The notes under the pieces: generated by a model
What the model was told of the DNA's origin: nothing
Seen by the model: only the letters and a program-made list of their open reading frames with translations
Database searches by the model: none
Part shown: one piece after another, positions 7,610-15,435 of the stretch
How positions within the stretch are numbered: the stretch's first letter is position 1
Layout: the number at the start of each line of letters is the position of its first letter
Made by a program: the position numbers and the translations under genes
Assembly: GCF_049059935.1 (NCBI RefSeq)
Contig: NZ_JBMGQR010000001.1
Coordinates: forward strand, 62,001-126,000
Source: JAURVT01 sp049059935
GTDB taxonomy: Bacteria; Actinomycetota; Actinomycetes; Propionibacteriales; Nocardioidaceae
Reading direction: 5' to 3'
Length of the DNA stretch: 64,000 nt

Positions 7610-8671
7610 CTAGGCGTCCGCGCCGAGGGCCTTGATGTGGTCGGGCAACCGTCGGTTGTCCCCGTACATGAAGTGGTTCGACATGTTCTCCGAGAACCGG
7701 CTGGCCTCGACGGTCAGCCCGACCGCCTCGGCGACCTCGCGGACCAGCATCGGCGACGCACCGCAGCACACGCCGAGGTAGTTGACGCCCAGCGCGTGCG
7801 CATCGGCAGCGAACCGTCCGATCTCGTAACGGTTGGCGTACAGCGGGTCGAGCGCGGTCGGGAACGTGCGGCCGTGCGGCGACGGGACAGTGACGCCGCG
7901 GTCGTCGGTGAGGTTGAAGAACGTGGGCTCGGCCTCGGTGGTGCGGTATGGCACCGGGAGCGCGGCCACGTGGCAGCTGACGGCCTCGCGGATCTGACGC
8001 AGCCACGGCAGCATCGTCGCCGGCCCACGGAAGCAGTTCATCCCCACCACGTCGGCACCCGCCTGCTCCAGGCGCTGGCACGCCTCGACGATGCCGACGT
8101 CGTCGGTCATCACGTTCTGCGCCATCGGCGCGATGGTCAGCACAACGGGCAACCCGCTGGACTTGGCGACCTCCAGCGCGGCCAGCGCCTCGCCGGCGTA
8201 GTAGAAGGTCTCGCCGATGATCAGGTCGGCGCCCTCCTCGACGGCCCAGCCGACCATCTCGGTGAACATGCCCCGCACCTCGGTCTGCGCCGTGGGGTCG
8301 GACGGGTCCCACATGTTCGTGTTGGAGATGTTGCCCGCCACCAGATCACCGGGACAAGCGTCGGCGACCTGCCGGGCGATCCGCAGCGCGGCACGGTTCA
8401 GCGGTTCGAGCAGCTCCTCCTTGCCGATCACCCGCATCTTCTCGCGGTGCCCGTTGTAGGTGAACGCCTCGACGACGTCGCTGCCCGCGCGCTGGAAGTC
8501 GCGGTGCAGCGCGGCCAGGGCGTCGGGGTTCTCCAAGGCGACCTCGGGCACGAACTCGCCGGCGGTCAGGTAGCCGCGGCGCTCGAGCTCGAACAAGAAG
8601 CCCTCGGCGCACAGGACGGGTCCGGCGTCCAGGCGCTCGGTCAGGGTCGGGGTGTGGTCGGTGGTGATCAT
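7610..8671 (-). CDS. homocysteine S-methyltransferase family protein (B12-independent)
   Basis: I choose the ATG at 8671 (MITTDHTPTLTERL) because GAGGAG lies 9 bases upstream; the product has 353 residues. It is a TIM-barrel zinc enzyme of the homocysteine S-methyltransferase/BHMT family, transferring a methyl group from a donor such as a betaine or S-methylmethionine to homocysteine. The expected zinc cysteines are visible in GMNCFRGP and in the late GVCCGASP pair. The cobalamin riboswitch upstream supports a role as a B12-independent backup route to methionine. The methyl donor cannot be told from sequence. Confidence 0.88.
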   Translation of the reverse strand: MITTDHTPTLTERLDAGPVLCAEGFLFELERRGYLTAGEFVPEVALENPDALAALHRDFQRAGSDVVEAFTYNGHREKMRVIGKEELLEPLNRAALRIARQVADACPGDLVAGNISNTNMWDPSDPTAQTEVRGMFTEMVGWAVEEGADLIIGETFYYAGEALAALEVAKSSGLPVVLTIAPMAQNVMTDDVGIVEACQRLEQAGADVVGMNCFRGPATMLPWLRQIREAVSCHVAALPVPYRTTEAEPTFFNLTDDRGVTVPSPHGRTFPTALDPLYANRYEIGRFAADAHALGVNYLGVCCGASPMLVREVAEAVGLTVEASRFSENMSNHFMYGDNRRLPDHIKALGADA

Positions 8672-8787
8672 GTCGCTCATCTCCTCGTGAACGGTGCGGG
8701 AGGCGTCCGCGGACGAGGAGGTGGCCGACCACACGGCGACCGGCCGTGCGGAGCGGTCGAGCCGAGTCCTCGCGGCCGTGGACCACC

Positions 8788-8800
8788 GGGCATGGTGCCC
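8788..8800 (-). promoter_or_regulatory. small hairpin after the second riboswitch
   Basis: GGGCA-TGG-TGCCC forms a 5-bp stem just 3' of the B12 box on the minus strand, in the same relative place as the hairpin after the nrdA riboswitch. It may be part of the expression platform. The remaining 115 bases to the start codon are leader without another clear stem. Confidence 0.35.
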
Positions 8801-8803
8801 AGC

Positions 8804-8990
8804 GCGCTGGCAGGTCTTCGGACTCGTGGGCGCTCTGCGTGTTCCTACCGGCCGTCGCTTCCCGGACCCGTCGGGTCCAGTGCTGATGACGGCGTTCGTT
8901 CCCACTCACCGCTGCGGGACAGTCCCGGAATCTCACCAGGTTCCCTCTTAGCGACCCCTCTGGCTGACGGGCCGAACCAGCTGCACCTCG
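8804..8990 (-). ncRNA. cobalamin riboswitch before the homocysteine S-methyltransferase gene
   Basis: On the minus strand the blocks run AGAGGGAACCTGGTGAGATTCC, GGGACTGTCCCGCAGCGGTGAG, the GGGAAGCGACGGCCGGTAGG segment and the B12 box GAGTCCGAAGACCTGCC (8809-8825). The architecture matches the riboswitch before nrdA, and long stretches are near-identical between the two. It should repress the downstream gene pair when cobalamin is abundant. The 200 bases beyond its 5' end hold no gene until the VOC protein. Confidence 0.95.
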
Positions 8991-9188
8991 GACGCTACCC
9001 CACTGCATCCGCGTCGGACCTTCGGTCGCCAGCATCTCGGTCCGTGAGCGGCCCCGCCCCGACCGCGCGCGTGGGTTCCTGGGTCGACGAACGCTGAACC
9101 TCGGTCGGAACAACTCCCCCGCCGGTCATCGGGCAACCGCGGGCGTTCCTCAAAGGGATCGTCGTGCGAAACAAACTGAACGGCCAAG

Positions 9189-9578
9189 TCAAGCCACGCA
9201 GAACTCGTTTTCCTCCGGATCCAACATGACGACATGGTCGAGCACTTCTCCATAGCTCTCTTCGCGGACCAGCGTTGCGCCGAGGGCGAGGAGTTGTGGC
9301 ACCTTCTCTCGAATCAATCGCTCCCTCTGCACCATGTCCCAAGGACCTTCGCCGGCGACTCTGATGTCGATGTGGAGCCGGTTCTTGCTGGACTTTCCCT
9401 CCGGGACGCGCAGCCATCCGATGGCCGGGCCCCGACCTGCGGGATCGACGATGGATGCGCCGTCCGGATCCTCGAAGCCCGCCTCTGCGATGTACCCCAG
9501 CGCCGCGGCCCAGAACACCGCCAACCGGTGGGGGTCCTCCGCATCACAGCCAAGGGTCCAGTGCATAGCCATGCGCAC
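9189..9578 (-). CDS. VOC family (glyoxalase-like) protein
   Basis: This 129-residue protein has the vicinal-oxygen-chelate pattern of paired beta-alpha-beta-beta-beta modules. It starts MHWTLGCDAEDPHRLAVFWA, has the phrase RLHIDIRV in the middle, and ends VVMLDPEENEFCVA, the usual final metal-ligand strand with Glu. This form is common in actinobacteria as single-domain 'glyoxalase/bleomycin resistance' proteins of unknown substrate. The frame opens at a GTG, but an ATG two codons later is equally possible. It stands alone between a riboswitch and a repeat fragment. Confidence 0.8.
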   Translation of the reverse strand: MRMAMHWTLGCDAEDPHRLAVFWAAALGYIAEAGFEDPDGASIVDPAGRGPAIGWLRVPEGKSSKNRLHIDIRVAGEGPWDMVQRERLIREKVPQLLALGATLVREESYGEVLDHVVMLDPEENEFCVA

Positions 9579-9631
9579 AGGCTAAACCGGCCTTTGGACA
9601 GAAAGGTGCCGCCGCCGCCTGCGGAACGTCT

Positions 9632-9692
9632 GGCGGCGCCCCTCCCCCGCTGGCCATCGAAGCGGTCGATTGTTCCGCACGGGATCCCCATG
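9632..9692. repeat. degenerate copy of the composite palindromic repeat
   Basis: The stretch GGCGCCCCTCCCCCGCTGG...TTCCGCACGGGATCCCC resembles the central and right modules of the composite repeat seen at 16850-16965 and 29460-29580. It is too diverged to give exact ends. Confidence 0.4.
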
Positions 9693-9730
9693 CGGCAATT
9701 GGAACTGCCGACTGGAAGTGACCGCTGGTA

Positions 9731-9958
9731 TCACCACTTGACGTCGAGGAACGACACCACCACCGCGACCACGCCTAGGAAGCCCGCGTAAGCCCCCACT
9801 GCCTTCACGGACCAGACACGAACTCCTTCGGGAGACTTCGGAACTGCGTGCTTTCCAAGCTGCTTCACCATCCAGCCACCCACACTGGTCCGAAGCATCG
9901 CGACGCTGATCGCCAACATGACAAGCCCGCCAAGCAAGCCGGGCACGAACACCGTCAC
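9731..9958 (-). CDS. small two-helix membrane protein
   Basis: I place the start at the GTG at 9958, which follows a strong AGGAGG by 6 bases; the product has 75 residues. It has two hydrophobic helices, VFVPGLLGGLVMLAISVAML at the start and VGAYAGFLGVVAVVVSFL near the end, joined by a basic loop (KQLGKHAVPKSPEGVR). No family is recognised. It is isolated in the accessory region and ends DVKW. Confidence 0.65.
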   Translation of the reverse strand: MTVFVPGLLGGLVMLAISVAMLRTSVGGWMVKQLGKHAVPKSPEGVRVWSVKAVGAYAGFLGVVAVVVSFLDVKW

Positions 9959-10192
9959 GCCAATCCTCCTATCGACGAATGGAGACTGACATGCTGACAG
10001 GCCCGAGCTCGATCCGCGTGTGGTGGCAGGAGAGAAACTGCCAACCCACGGCGCAAAGACTTGCGCCGGCCACAACCCTCATGGCGCTTTCACAAATCTG
10101 GGGCTGCGCCCGCTCTTCATCGATTGCAGGAGCCGGCCGGCTGGCGACCGTCGTACGGAGGGACCGCCCCCTGCTAGTCACGACGAACGTGA

Positions 10193-10519
10193 CCACAGCA
10201 GGATCGACTCGCGGAACTGCTCCACGCTCGCCACCTAGCGCGATACATCGCACCACCACGGATCGTCGGCCGATGCGGACTGGACGAACAGGAGTTGTGG
10301 CTCCTGGGCAGCGATGGGCGGGTTGCTCGTGGCATGGTGTGGGTGGCGTCACACGGCGGTTTGATCTCGGTGCGGCTCTCTGCATTCTCGGCGAACTACC
10401 GGCCCAACCGGAGGCCCACGCGCATGTGGGCTGCGGCTTTCGAGGGAGTCTCGGTCGAACAGCGAGCCGAATGCCCCACGGACCCGGAGGCGTGGCGAGA
10501 CAAGAGCGAAACGTACTGA
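10193..10519 (+). pseudogene. possible gene remnant without a convincing start
   Basis: A 108-codon open frame reads like real protein over most of its length (EQELWLLGSDGRVARGMVW, SVRLSAFSANYRPNRRPTRM, and the end AWRDKSETY), but it lacks a usable start codon with a ribosome site. Its first codons overlap a repeat-like sequence (GTGACCACAGCAGGATCGACTCGCGGA). It could be a truncated gene or a misread frame. The rest of 9959-10552 holds nothing else I can support. Confidence 0.3.
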
Positions 10520-10552
10520 CGACCACTGGACCAGGAGTGAGCGTGGACCGAC

Positions 10553-11926
10553 GTGCCTGACCAGTCGCAGTCGGCCGGCGCCTCGGCGGGCGGCTACCGG
10601 ACTGACATGAGCCGGGTGGTGTCGTCAGCTGCGCCGCTCTACATGGCCATGATCGCGGCGTCGGTGGCTGCCGTCGTGGATGCCGCCGTCCTGGGCAACA
10701 CCAGTACTGCAGCGCTTGCGGCGTTCGCCTTGACCGGGGTTGTCTACTTCCCGGCAATCGCGACGGTGACCGGCGCCGTCCGCGGTGTGATGCCGTTCGT
10801 CTCCTCAGTCGGGGACGACCAGGCCGCACTACGTCGAGTCCTGGGTGACGGGACGTGGCTGTCGGTGTCCATTGGCGTGGTGGGCGCCGCAGCGGTCGCA
10901 TCGGTGCCGCTCCTGGGGCGCGCCTCGGGTGTCCCAGACGCGACCCTCGACGCGCTCGGGGTCTTCCCCTGGCTGATGGCCGGCGTCGTGGTCCTGAGCT
11001 CGTTCGGGGCGATGGCGTCATCGAGCCTGGTGGGCATCGGTCGCAGCACGGTCGTGATGAGGGCCGGTCTTCTAGGTGCACTCACAACCATGGTGCTGTC
11101 CCCGCTGCTGGTACTTGGTCTCGGGCCGGTACCAGGGTTGGGGCTGGCGGGATCTGGACTGGCGCTTCTGGTCGCGTACGTCGCGACGCTGTCAGTGAAC
11201 CTGCTTACGCTTCGCCGGTCACTGTCCTTCTCGATCGTCGGCACCTTGCGACGCCTGCCCAACGTTGGCCGGGTTCTCGAGCTGGCCAAGGTCGGCATTC
11301 CGATGGCTGGGACGGTCCTGGTGAAGTTCGGTGTCTTAGGAGTCGTCGCACTGGCGGCGTCACGCGTCGGCACCACCGCGGCGGCCGGCCACAGCATCGC
11401 CACCACCCTGGTCGGTCTCACCTTCAGTGCGTCGGTGGCGGTCGGGCAGGCCGGGATACCGCTCATCAGCGAGCGCGTGAACATCGGTGACCTTGCAGGC
11501 GTGCGTCGAGCCGCGATCGCCGGCTCGATCGTGGCTGGCGCGGTGGTCGCGACGCTGTGCGCGGCGCTGGTGGTCTTCGACGGTCCGGTTGCGCGGCTAT
11601 TCAGCAGCGATCCAGAGGTGCTGTCCTTGATGCCGTCGCTGTTACCGGTGGTGGCGGTCGCGATCGTGGCCGACGGGCTGCAGGCCGTTGTCGGGTTCGG
11701 GTTGACCGGGCTCAAGAGAACATTTCCCGGTTTTGTGATCTCTTGCGTGTTCTACGCGGTGCTCGCGGTGGTTGCGCTCCCTGTGGCTCAGCACTTTGGT
11801 GTCGTCGGGCTGTGGGGGGCCGTCGCGGTCGTCAACGTCCTGTTGATCGTGGGCAGAGGGGTCGCCATGTGGCGAATTTCAGCTCAGCTGGAGTCCCGTA
11901 CTGCGGGACGTGGCACGCGTGCATGA
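10553..11926 (+). CDS. MATE-family multidrug/polysaccharide-type exporter
   Basis: This 457-residue integral membrane protein has about twelve hydrophobic helices arranged as two similar halves, as in MATE transporters. The phrases APLYMAMIAASVAAVVDAAVLGN at the start and VLVKFGVLGVVALAASRVG at the start of the second half are typical. Such proteins export cationic compounds in exchange for Na+ or H+. The start is a GTG whose nearest AGGAG is 15 bases upstream; the Met at codon 19 (10607) is an alternative. It overlaps the downstream Nudix gene by 17 bp, so the two may act together. Confidence 0.82.
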   Translation: MPDQSQSAGASAGGYRTDMSRVVSSAAPLYMAMIAASVAAVVDAAVLGNTSTAALAAFALTGVVYFPAIATVTGAVRGVMPFVSSVGDDQAALRRVLGDGTWLSVSIGVVGAAAVASVPLLGRASGVPDATLDALGVFPWLMAGVVVLSSFGAMASSSLVGIGRSTVVMRAGLLGALTTMVLSPLLVLGLGPVPGLGLAGSGLALLVAYVATLSVNLLTLRRSLSFSIVGTLRRLPNVGRVLELAKVGIPMAGTVLVKFGVLGVVALAASRVGTTAAAGHSIATTLVGLTFSASVAVGQAGIPLISERVNIGDLAGVRRAAIAGSIVAGAVVATLCAALVVFDGPVARLFSSDPEVLSLMPSLLPVVAVAIVADGLQAVVGFGLTGLKRTFPGFVISCVFYAVLAVVALPVAQHFGVVGLWGAVAVVNVLLIVGRGVAMWRISAQLESRTAGRGTRA

Positions 11927-12950
11927 CACCGGACACCCGACCCCCGCGGATCCCTCTGTCGCGAAGTACGTACGGTTCGAATCACCCGAGCCGAATGCTC
12001 GAGGGCACCACATCGGCGTCTTTGGGCTCGTCAACAGTCTCGCCCGCGACGGCCTGCTGACCCCACCCGAAGAAGCTTTCCGCCGGGCCACCAACGACTG
12101 GTTCGACCGGGCCTACACGGACCCATCATCAGTCGACGCCTCCATCTACAACCACGCCATCAACCCCGTAACGCGCTCGTGGTTCAAGACCAGCGCGCAG
12201 CACCTCATCGACCGCGTCGACGGATACCTGCGGATTCTCCGCGCACACGGCGTCGCGTACGTCCGGATCGAGTGCCACGACCCTGGCCCTGTTCTCTACG
12301 AGGACGCCCACCAGGTCGTTGCCGGGGCGCATGGCACCGCGTGGGCGGCCGCCGCGACGCCGCGAAGTCTGAGAGTGCCGGACGCGGTGGCCGCTGTCGC
12401 CGAATTGGTGCGAGGCCTAAACACACGCGACGACCTGGCGGTCCAGCACCAACAAGAGACACTTGCCTGGCTCTCGTCGACCGACGACATCTACAGGAGA
12501 GTGAAGCCCAAGACGCCGTCGCCGCATCTCGTCTCGTACTTCCTCGTTGTCGATCGTCCCAGGCGTCGGTTCCTGCTGTGCGACCACCGCCTGGCCGGTC
12601 GGTGGCTGCCAGCCGGTGGCCACGTCGAGCCGGGAGAGGACCCGGCCCAGACCGTGCGACGTGAGGCCAAGGAGGAACTGGGTCTCGACGTCGAGTTCGA
12701 TCCCGTCGTCGGCGCCCGCCCCTTCTTCTTGACCGTCACCGAGACCGTGGGCGACCCCGACAGCACACACGTCGACGTCAGCCTCTGGTTCGCCGTCCGC
12801 GCAGACAGCAGCCTCGAGCTTGCGGCGGACGAACGGGAGTTCGCCGCCGTGCAGTGGTGGACCCGCGACCAGCTGTTGACACTCGACCCCGGCCGCGTCG
12901 AGCCACACCTCGTTCGGGCACTCGACGCGCTCAACGAGTCGGTCCGGTGA
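11910..12950 (+). CDS. Nudix hydrolase with an N-terminal actinobacterial domain of unknown function
   Basis: The 346-residue protein has two parts. Residues 19-140 (KYVRFESPEPNARGHHIGVFGLVNSLARDG... and YEDAHQVVA) form a domain that I recall as a stand-alone hypothetical protein in actinobacteria. After a linker, residues 205-346 form a Nudix domain with the box GGHVEPGEDPAQTVRREAKE at 236-255, continuing into ELGL; it keeps the metal-binding glutamates (REAKEELG). Nudix enzymes cleave nucleoside diphosphates linked to other groups. The GTG at 11910 overlaps the MATE gene by 17 bp; a GTG three codons later is also possible. Confidence 0.8.
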   Translation: MARVHDTGHPTPADPSVAKYVRFESPEPNARGHHIGVFGLVNSLARDGLLTPPEEAFRRATNDWFDRAYTDPSSVDASIYNHAINPVTRSWFKTSAQHLIDRVDGYLRILRAHGVAYVRIECHDPGPVLYEDAHQVVAGAHGTAWAAAATPRSLRVPDAVAAVAELVRGLNTRDDLAVQHQQETLAWLSSTDDIYRRVKPKTPSPHLVSYFLVVDRPRRRFLLCDHRLAGRWLPAGGHVEPGEDPAQTVRREAKEELGLDVEFDPVVGARPFFLTVTETVGDPDSTHVDVSLWFAVRADSSLELAADEREFAAVQWWTRDQLLTLDPGRVEPHLVRALDALNESVR

Positions 12951-13034
12951 CCTAACACCTCGAGTGCGACCTCTTCCACCCACTTCAGGTTGTGCAGCTG
13001 CGGCAATCCTCTGGACCGACGCGCCTCAGTAACC

Positions 13035-13375
13035 TCACGCGGAGCGTGACCGTAGCGGGAACGCTCTCTCCGGCACAGTGCAGGGACGCAACAACAACGG
13101 GAACCCCGACACCTCCCGCCGAGGAGTGAGTCCCCCGGACCCGGCCCGGCTCGAACGGGCAGCCACCCTCACCATGCGGCGGGCAGGGCACATCCTTACC
13201 GGGTAAATGCACCTTGGGCGGGTTCGGCTTCAGCCTAGACCGCGTGCGCAGAACGCATGGTCGGTCAGCGAAGATCTGAAGTCCCGAGAGCTGAACGACA
13301 CCCGGGGCCACTCCCCTACTGGTCGGGGACGGCGGCCGGTGTCTCGGGGGGGATTCTCACGCGGGAACCGTGCCG
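13035..13375. repeat. long dispersed repeat, copy 2, with a hairpin repeat at its left end
   Basis: TCACGC-GGA-GCGTGA at 13035-13049 is a perfect 6-bp hairpin and opens the element. From 13041 to 13372 the sequence closely matches 1131-1450. The right end reads CTCCCCTACTGGTCGGGG followed by ACGGCGGCCGGTGTCTCGGG, then GATTCTCACGCGGGAACC. The copy fills most of the 490-bp gap after the Nudix gene, and I see no gene in it. Confidence 0.8.
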
Positions 13376-13441
13376 GCGGCCAGCGGAAGTCAGTGACCGC
13401 CACGGTCGCCACTTCATCCGCGGCCACGAGCCGATGAGCTG

Positions 13442-13687
13442 TTAGCGCGACTCTTGGGACTGCCTAGCCGCCCGCAGAACCTTTCGCGCTTCCCGTCGCA
13501 GGGCATCAGCCTCACTCGATGTCACCCCAGTGAGGATCGAGAATCGCTCGCTACCGACCAGGTCAAGAACTTGGAGTATCGAGTTCGAGATGCACAGCAG
13601 ATCAGTCTGCGCCAGTGCAACCAACACCTCATCGCTACTGCCTTCATCACCTGCACTTGGCGACGCAGACGAACCAATGAGTCGCAT
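13442..13687 (-). CDS. small hypothetical protein
   Basis: This 81-residue frame starts MRLIGSSASPSAGDEGSSDE and continues as a helix-rich soluble protein (VLVALAQTDLLCISNSILQVLDLV, then ADALRREARKVLRAARQSQ). There is no signal peptide or membrane helix. I do not recognise it. It lies alone between two repeats, on the same strand as the small membrane operon to its right. Confidence 0.5.
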   Translation of the reverse strand: MRLIGSSASPSAGDEGSSDEVLVALAQTDLLCISNSILQVLDLVGSERFSILTGVTSSEADALRREARKVLRAARQSQESR

Positions 13688-13761
13688 GCACCCATCTCAA
13701 TCCGCGCCGGAAATGAGCGGATGTATCAAGGTGCGCGGATCTGATGGGCGCGATTCACACC

Positions 13762-13831
13762 GGCGCGGAGAGTCGCCGTAGCGGGATCGTCACGCGGAGC
13801 GTGACCATAGCGGGATCCTCACGTGGGTCAT
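13762..13831. repeat. hairpin repeat, tandem copy
   Basis: GCCGTAGCGGGATCGTCACGC followed by GGAGCGTGACCATAGCGGGATC carries the perfect TCACGC-GGA-GCGTGA hairpin at 13790-13804, with GATC at both ends and a second, weaker unit (CCTCACGTGGG) after it. It is one of the cleanest copies of the dispersed family. It lies just past the 3' end of the small membrane operon. Confidence 0.75.
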
Positions 13832-13843
13832 CAACGACGGCCA

Positions 13844-14143
13844 CTACTGGCGAGGGTCGCTCTCCTGGCCTTCTGAGTGGTCGTTGCGGTGGTCTACATC
13901 TGCGGCTTGTTGGACGCCCGACGTGGACCGGCGAGCCCGCAGACGGCGGACGAGGTTGCGCACCATGCCACCCGCCAGCCCAATCCCCATGGCGAGCAAT
14001 AAGTCCGCCCAGTACGGCCAATCCAGCGCCTTGACCAGAGGCATGAGCACGATGATCGCCACCGACACCATTGCGCCGATGCGAAGCACTCGACCAAGGG
14101 GGAAAGCCACGAAGTCGTCCGGTTCGCGAGTCGGGTATGGCAT
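13844..14143 (-). CDS. small membrane protein, fourth gene of a membrane-protein operon
   Basis: The start at 14143 (MPYPTREPDDFVAFPLG) overlaps the stop codon of the gene before it as TGATG, showing translational coupling. The 99-residue protein has two hydrophobic helices (IGAMVSVAIIVLMPLVKAL and WADLLLAMGIGLAGGMV), then a basic stretch (RNLVRRLRARRS) and a hydrophilic tail. No family is recognised. A hairpin repeat follows it. Confidence 0.65.
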   Translation of the reverse strand: MPYPTREPDDFVAFPLGRVLRIGAMVSVAIIVLMPLVKALDWPYWADLLLAMGIGLAGGMVRNLVRRLRARRSTSGVQQAADVDHRNDHSEGQESDPRQ

Positions 14144-14343
14144 CAGAGGTACCTGCCAGTGACATACCACCATGTAGTCGCGATGGCGCCAGGAGCGAAT
14201 GCGACCGCCCCGACAGCGGCCAGGGCCATCGACCCGCCGAGTACGCCAATCAGCGTCAGGAACAACCCTGGCAATGCCACGCCCAGGTTGTACCAACTCC
14301 AGAAAGCTCTCCGCCTGTTCGGCGGATGGTCCGGCTCTGTCAT
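14143..14343 (-). CDS. small membrane protein, third gene of the operon
   Basis: The 66-residue protein starts MTEPDHPPNRRRAFWSWYNLG and has two hydrophobic helices (VALPGLFLTLIGVLGGSMAL and VGAVAFAPGAIATTWWYV). Both ends overlap neighbouring genes by 1-4 bases, so it is translationally coupled to them. It lacks any known motif. The Arg-rich, Trp-containing N-terminus resembles that of the gene before it, so the two may be distant paralogues. Confidence 0.65.
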   Translation of the reverse strand: MTEPDHPPNRRRAFWSWYNLGVALPGLFLTLIGVLGGSMALAAVGAVAFAPGAIATTWWYVTGRYL

Positions 14344-14567
14344 TGGTCATCCACCCCGGGCGTGCGTCGAGCACGCTTCCCCAAGATCCACGCGACCATG
14401 AACGCGACTGCCGCAGAAACTCCTGCGGCTGCTGGGAACGAGGCGTACCAAGGCCAACCCATGCCTTCCCCAAAGAATGGCTGTGCGAGCCAGATGGACC
14501 CGAAGGAAGCGACGTACACCCAGAACTGGTACCAGGACCACTGGCCCGGCTTGTGTTCACTAGTCAC
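14340..14567 (-). CDS. small membrane protein, second gene of the operon
   Basis: I choose the GTG at 14567 (VTSEHKPGQWSWYQFWVYVA), which overlaps the end of the upstream gene by 8 bases; the product has 75 residues. It has two hydrophobic helices, the second being FPAAAGVSAAVAFMVAWILG, followed by the basic tail KRARRTPGVDDQ. It overlaps the next gene by 4 bases (ATGA). The function is unknown. Confidence 0.6.
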   Translation of the reverse strand: MTSEHKPGQWSWYQFWVYVASFGSIWLAQPFFGEGMGWPWYASFPAAAGVSAAVAFMVAWILGKRARRTPGVDDQ

Positions 14568-15162
14568 CCGAAGACGACCCTCGGCTGCGTCGTGCACGAA
14601 TGGCCGGCTGTATCCACGCCACCCACAGGAACCAACTCACCCCTAGCGCCCCGATCACACTGCTCAGCAGTGACCAGATGGACACTTCGCCTAGGAGGTT
14701 GAACACTGCCCCCAGCCCGATCAGCAGTGCGTAGGCGACTGCTATGGCCAGCAGCCACCCTTTCAGAAAACCCGGCACGCCACTGGGCTTGGTGGCGACC
14801 GCAGTCACAGGCACTGCCTCGTCAAACACCCCACCTGCCTCGCTCACCACGCCCCTCAATGTCTGAGCGAACGTCTGCACCCGGGGCAGCAGGAAGATGC
14901 TGATGGCGCCGTCGCGGGTCTGAATGAACAGCCGTTTTCGGGGCACGGGACCGCCGCGCTTGACCAAGACATCCGTTATCTCTCGCACGGGCACCTCGAC
15001 AGTCGTGTCACCTCCCAAAGACCTCTCAAACCCATGAGGGGCAAACTTCAGATTGGTGGCCGTCAAGGTCAGCTGCCCGCCGAGGGCGCGCCGCCCTCGG
15101 AAATAGTTCGCTCGGACCGTCTGCGGCAGGGCCAGATAGGGCACCTCGTCGTTGGACTGCAC
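14560..15162 (-). CDS. GRAM/PH-like domain membrane protein, first gene of the operon
   Basis: The GTG at 15162 (VQSNDEVPYLALPQTVRANY) gives 200 residues and avoids codons that run into an upstream repeat. Residues 10-105 look like a GRAM/PH-like beta-barrel: the phrases GGQLTLTATNLKFAPHGFE, VPVREITDVLVKRGG and RLFIQTRDGAISIFLLPR are characteristic. Two C-terminal hydrophobic helices follow (WLLAIAVAYALLIGLGAVFN and SSVIGALGVSWFLWVAW). It leads a four-gene run of overlapping small membrane-protein genes, which suggests a membrane-associated complex or a stress or immunity function. Confidence 0.65.
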   Translation of the reverse strand: MQSNDEVPYLALPQTVRANYFRGRRALGGQLTLTATNLKFAPHGFERSLGGDTTVEVPVREITDVLVKRGGPVPRKRLFIQTRDGAISIFLLPRVQTFAQTLRGVVSEAGGVFDEAVPVTAVATKPSGVPGFLKGWLLAIAVAYALLIGLGAVFNLLGEVSIWSLLSSVIGALGVSWFLWVAWIQPAIRARRSRGSSSGD

Positions 15163-15273
15163 CCCAGAAAGCCTAGGGGTGCGGTCGTTTGTCCGGGGCG
15201 AAACGGTTCGCGACACAACGCGGCAGCAGACCAGCGATCTCACCTTGCCGGTCGATCGCAGATCAACCGGTCC

Positions 15274-15385
15274 CAACACTCACAGCGTGACCACAGGGGA
15301 ACCCTGACCGGGGCCGCTTCCCCACTTGCCGGCCGAACCTCATGGTCGTCCCGCAGGGGATCCCTGCGAGACGCCGGGGTGCGTG
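15274..15385. repeat. composite palindromic repeat
   Basis: In order it reads CACAGCGTGACCACAGGGGAACC, a central module CCGCTTCCCCACTTGCCGGCCG, and CGTCCCGCAGGGGATCCCTGCG. This is the hairpin-centre-hairpin layout also seen at 16850-16965 and 29460-29580. It lies between the small membrane operon and the barstar-like gene. Confidence 0.6.
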
Positions 15386-15435
15386 GGCGACTGCCAGGGA
15401 AGTGGCGCCGGTAGGCGTTCGTGTCGCGACACGCA

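Noticed and set aside
9969..11081. A 370-codon minus-strand frame opposite the MATE gene
   Set aside because: It is an Arg/Pro/Ser-rich shadow of the real gene on the other strand.
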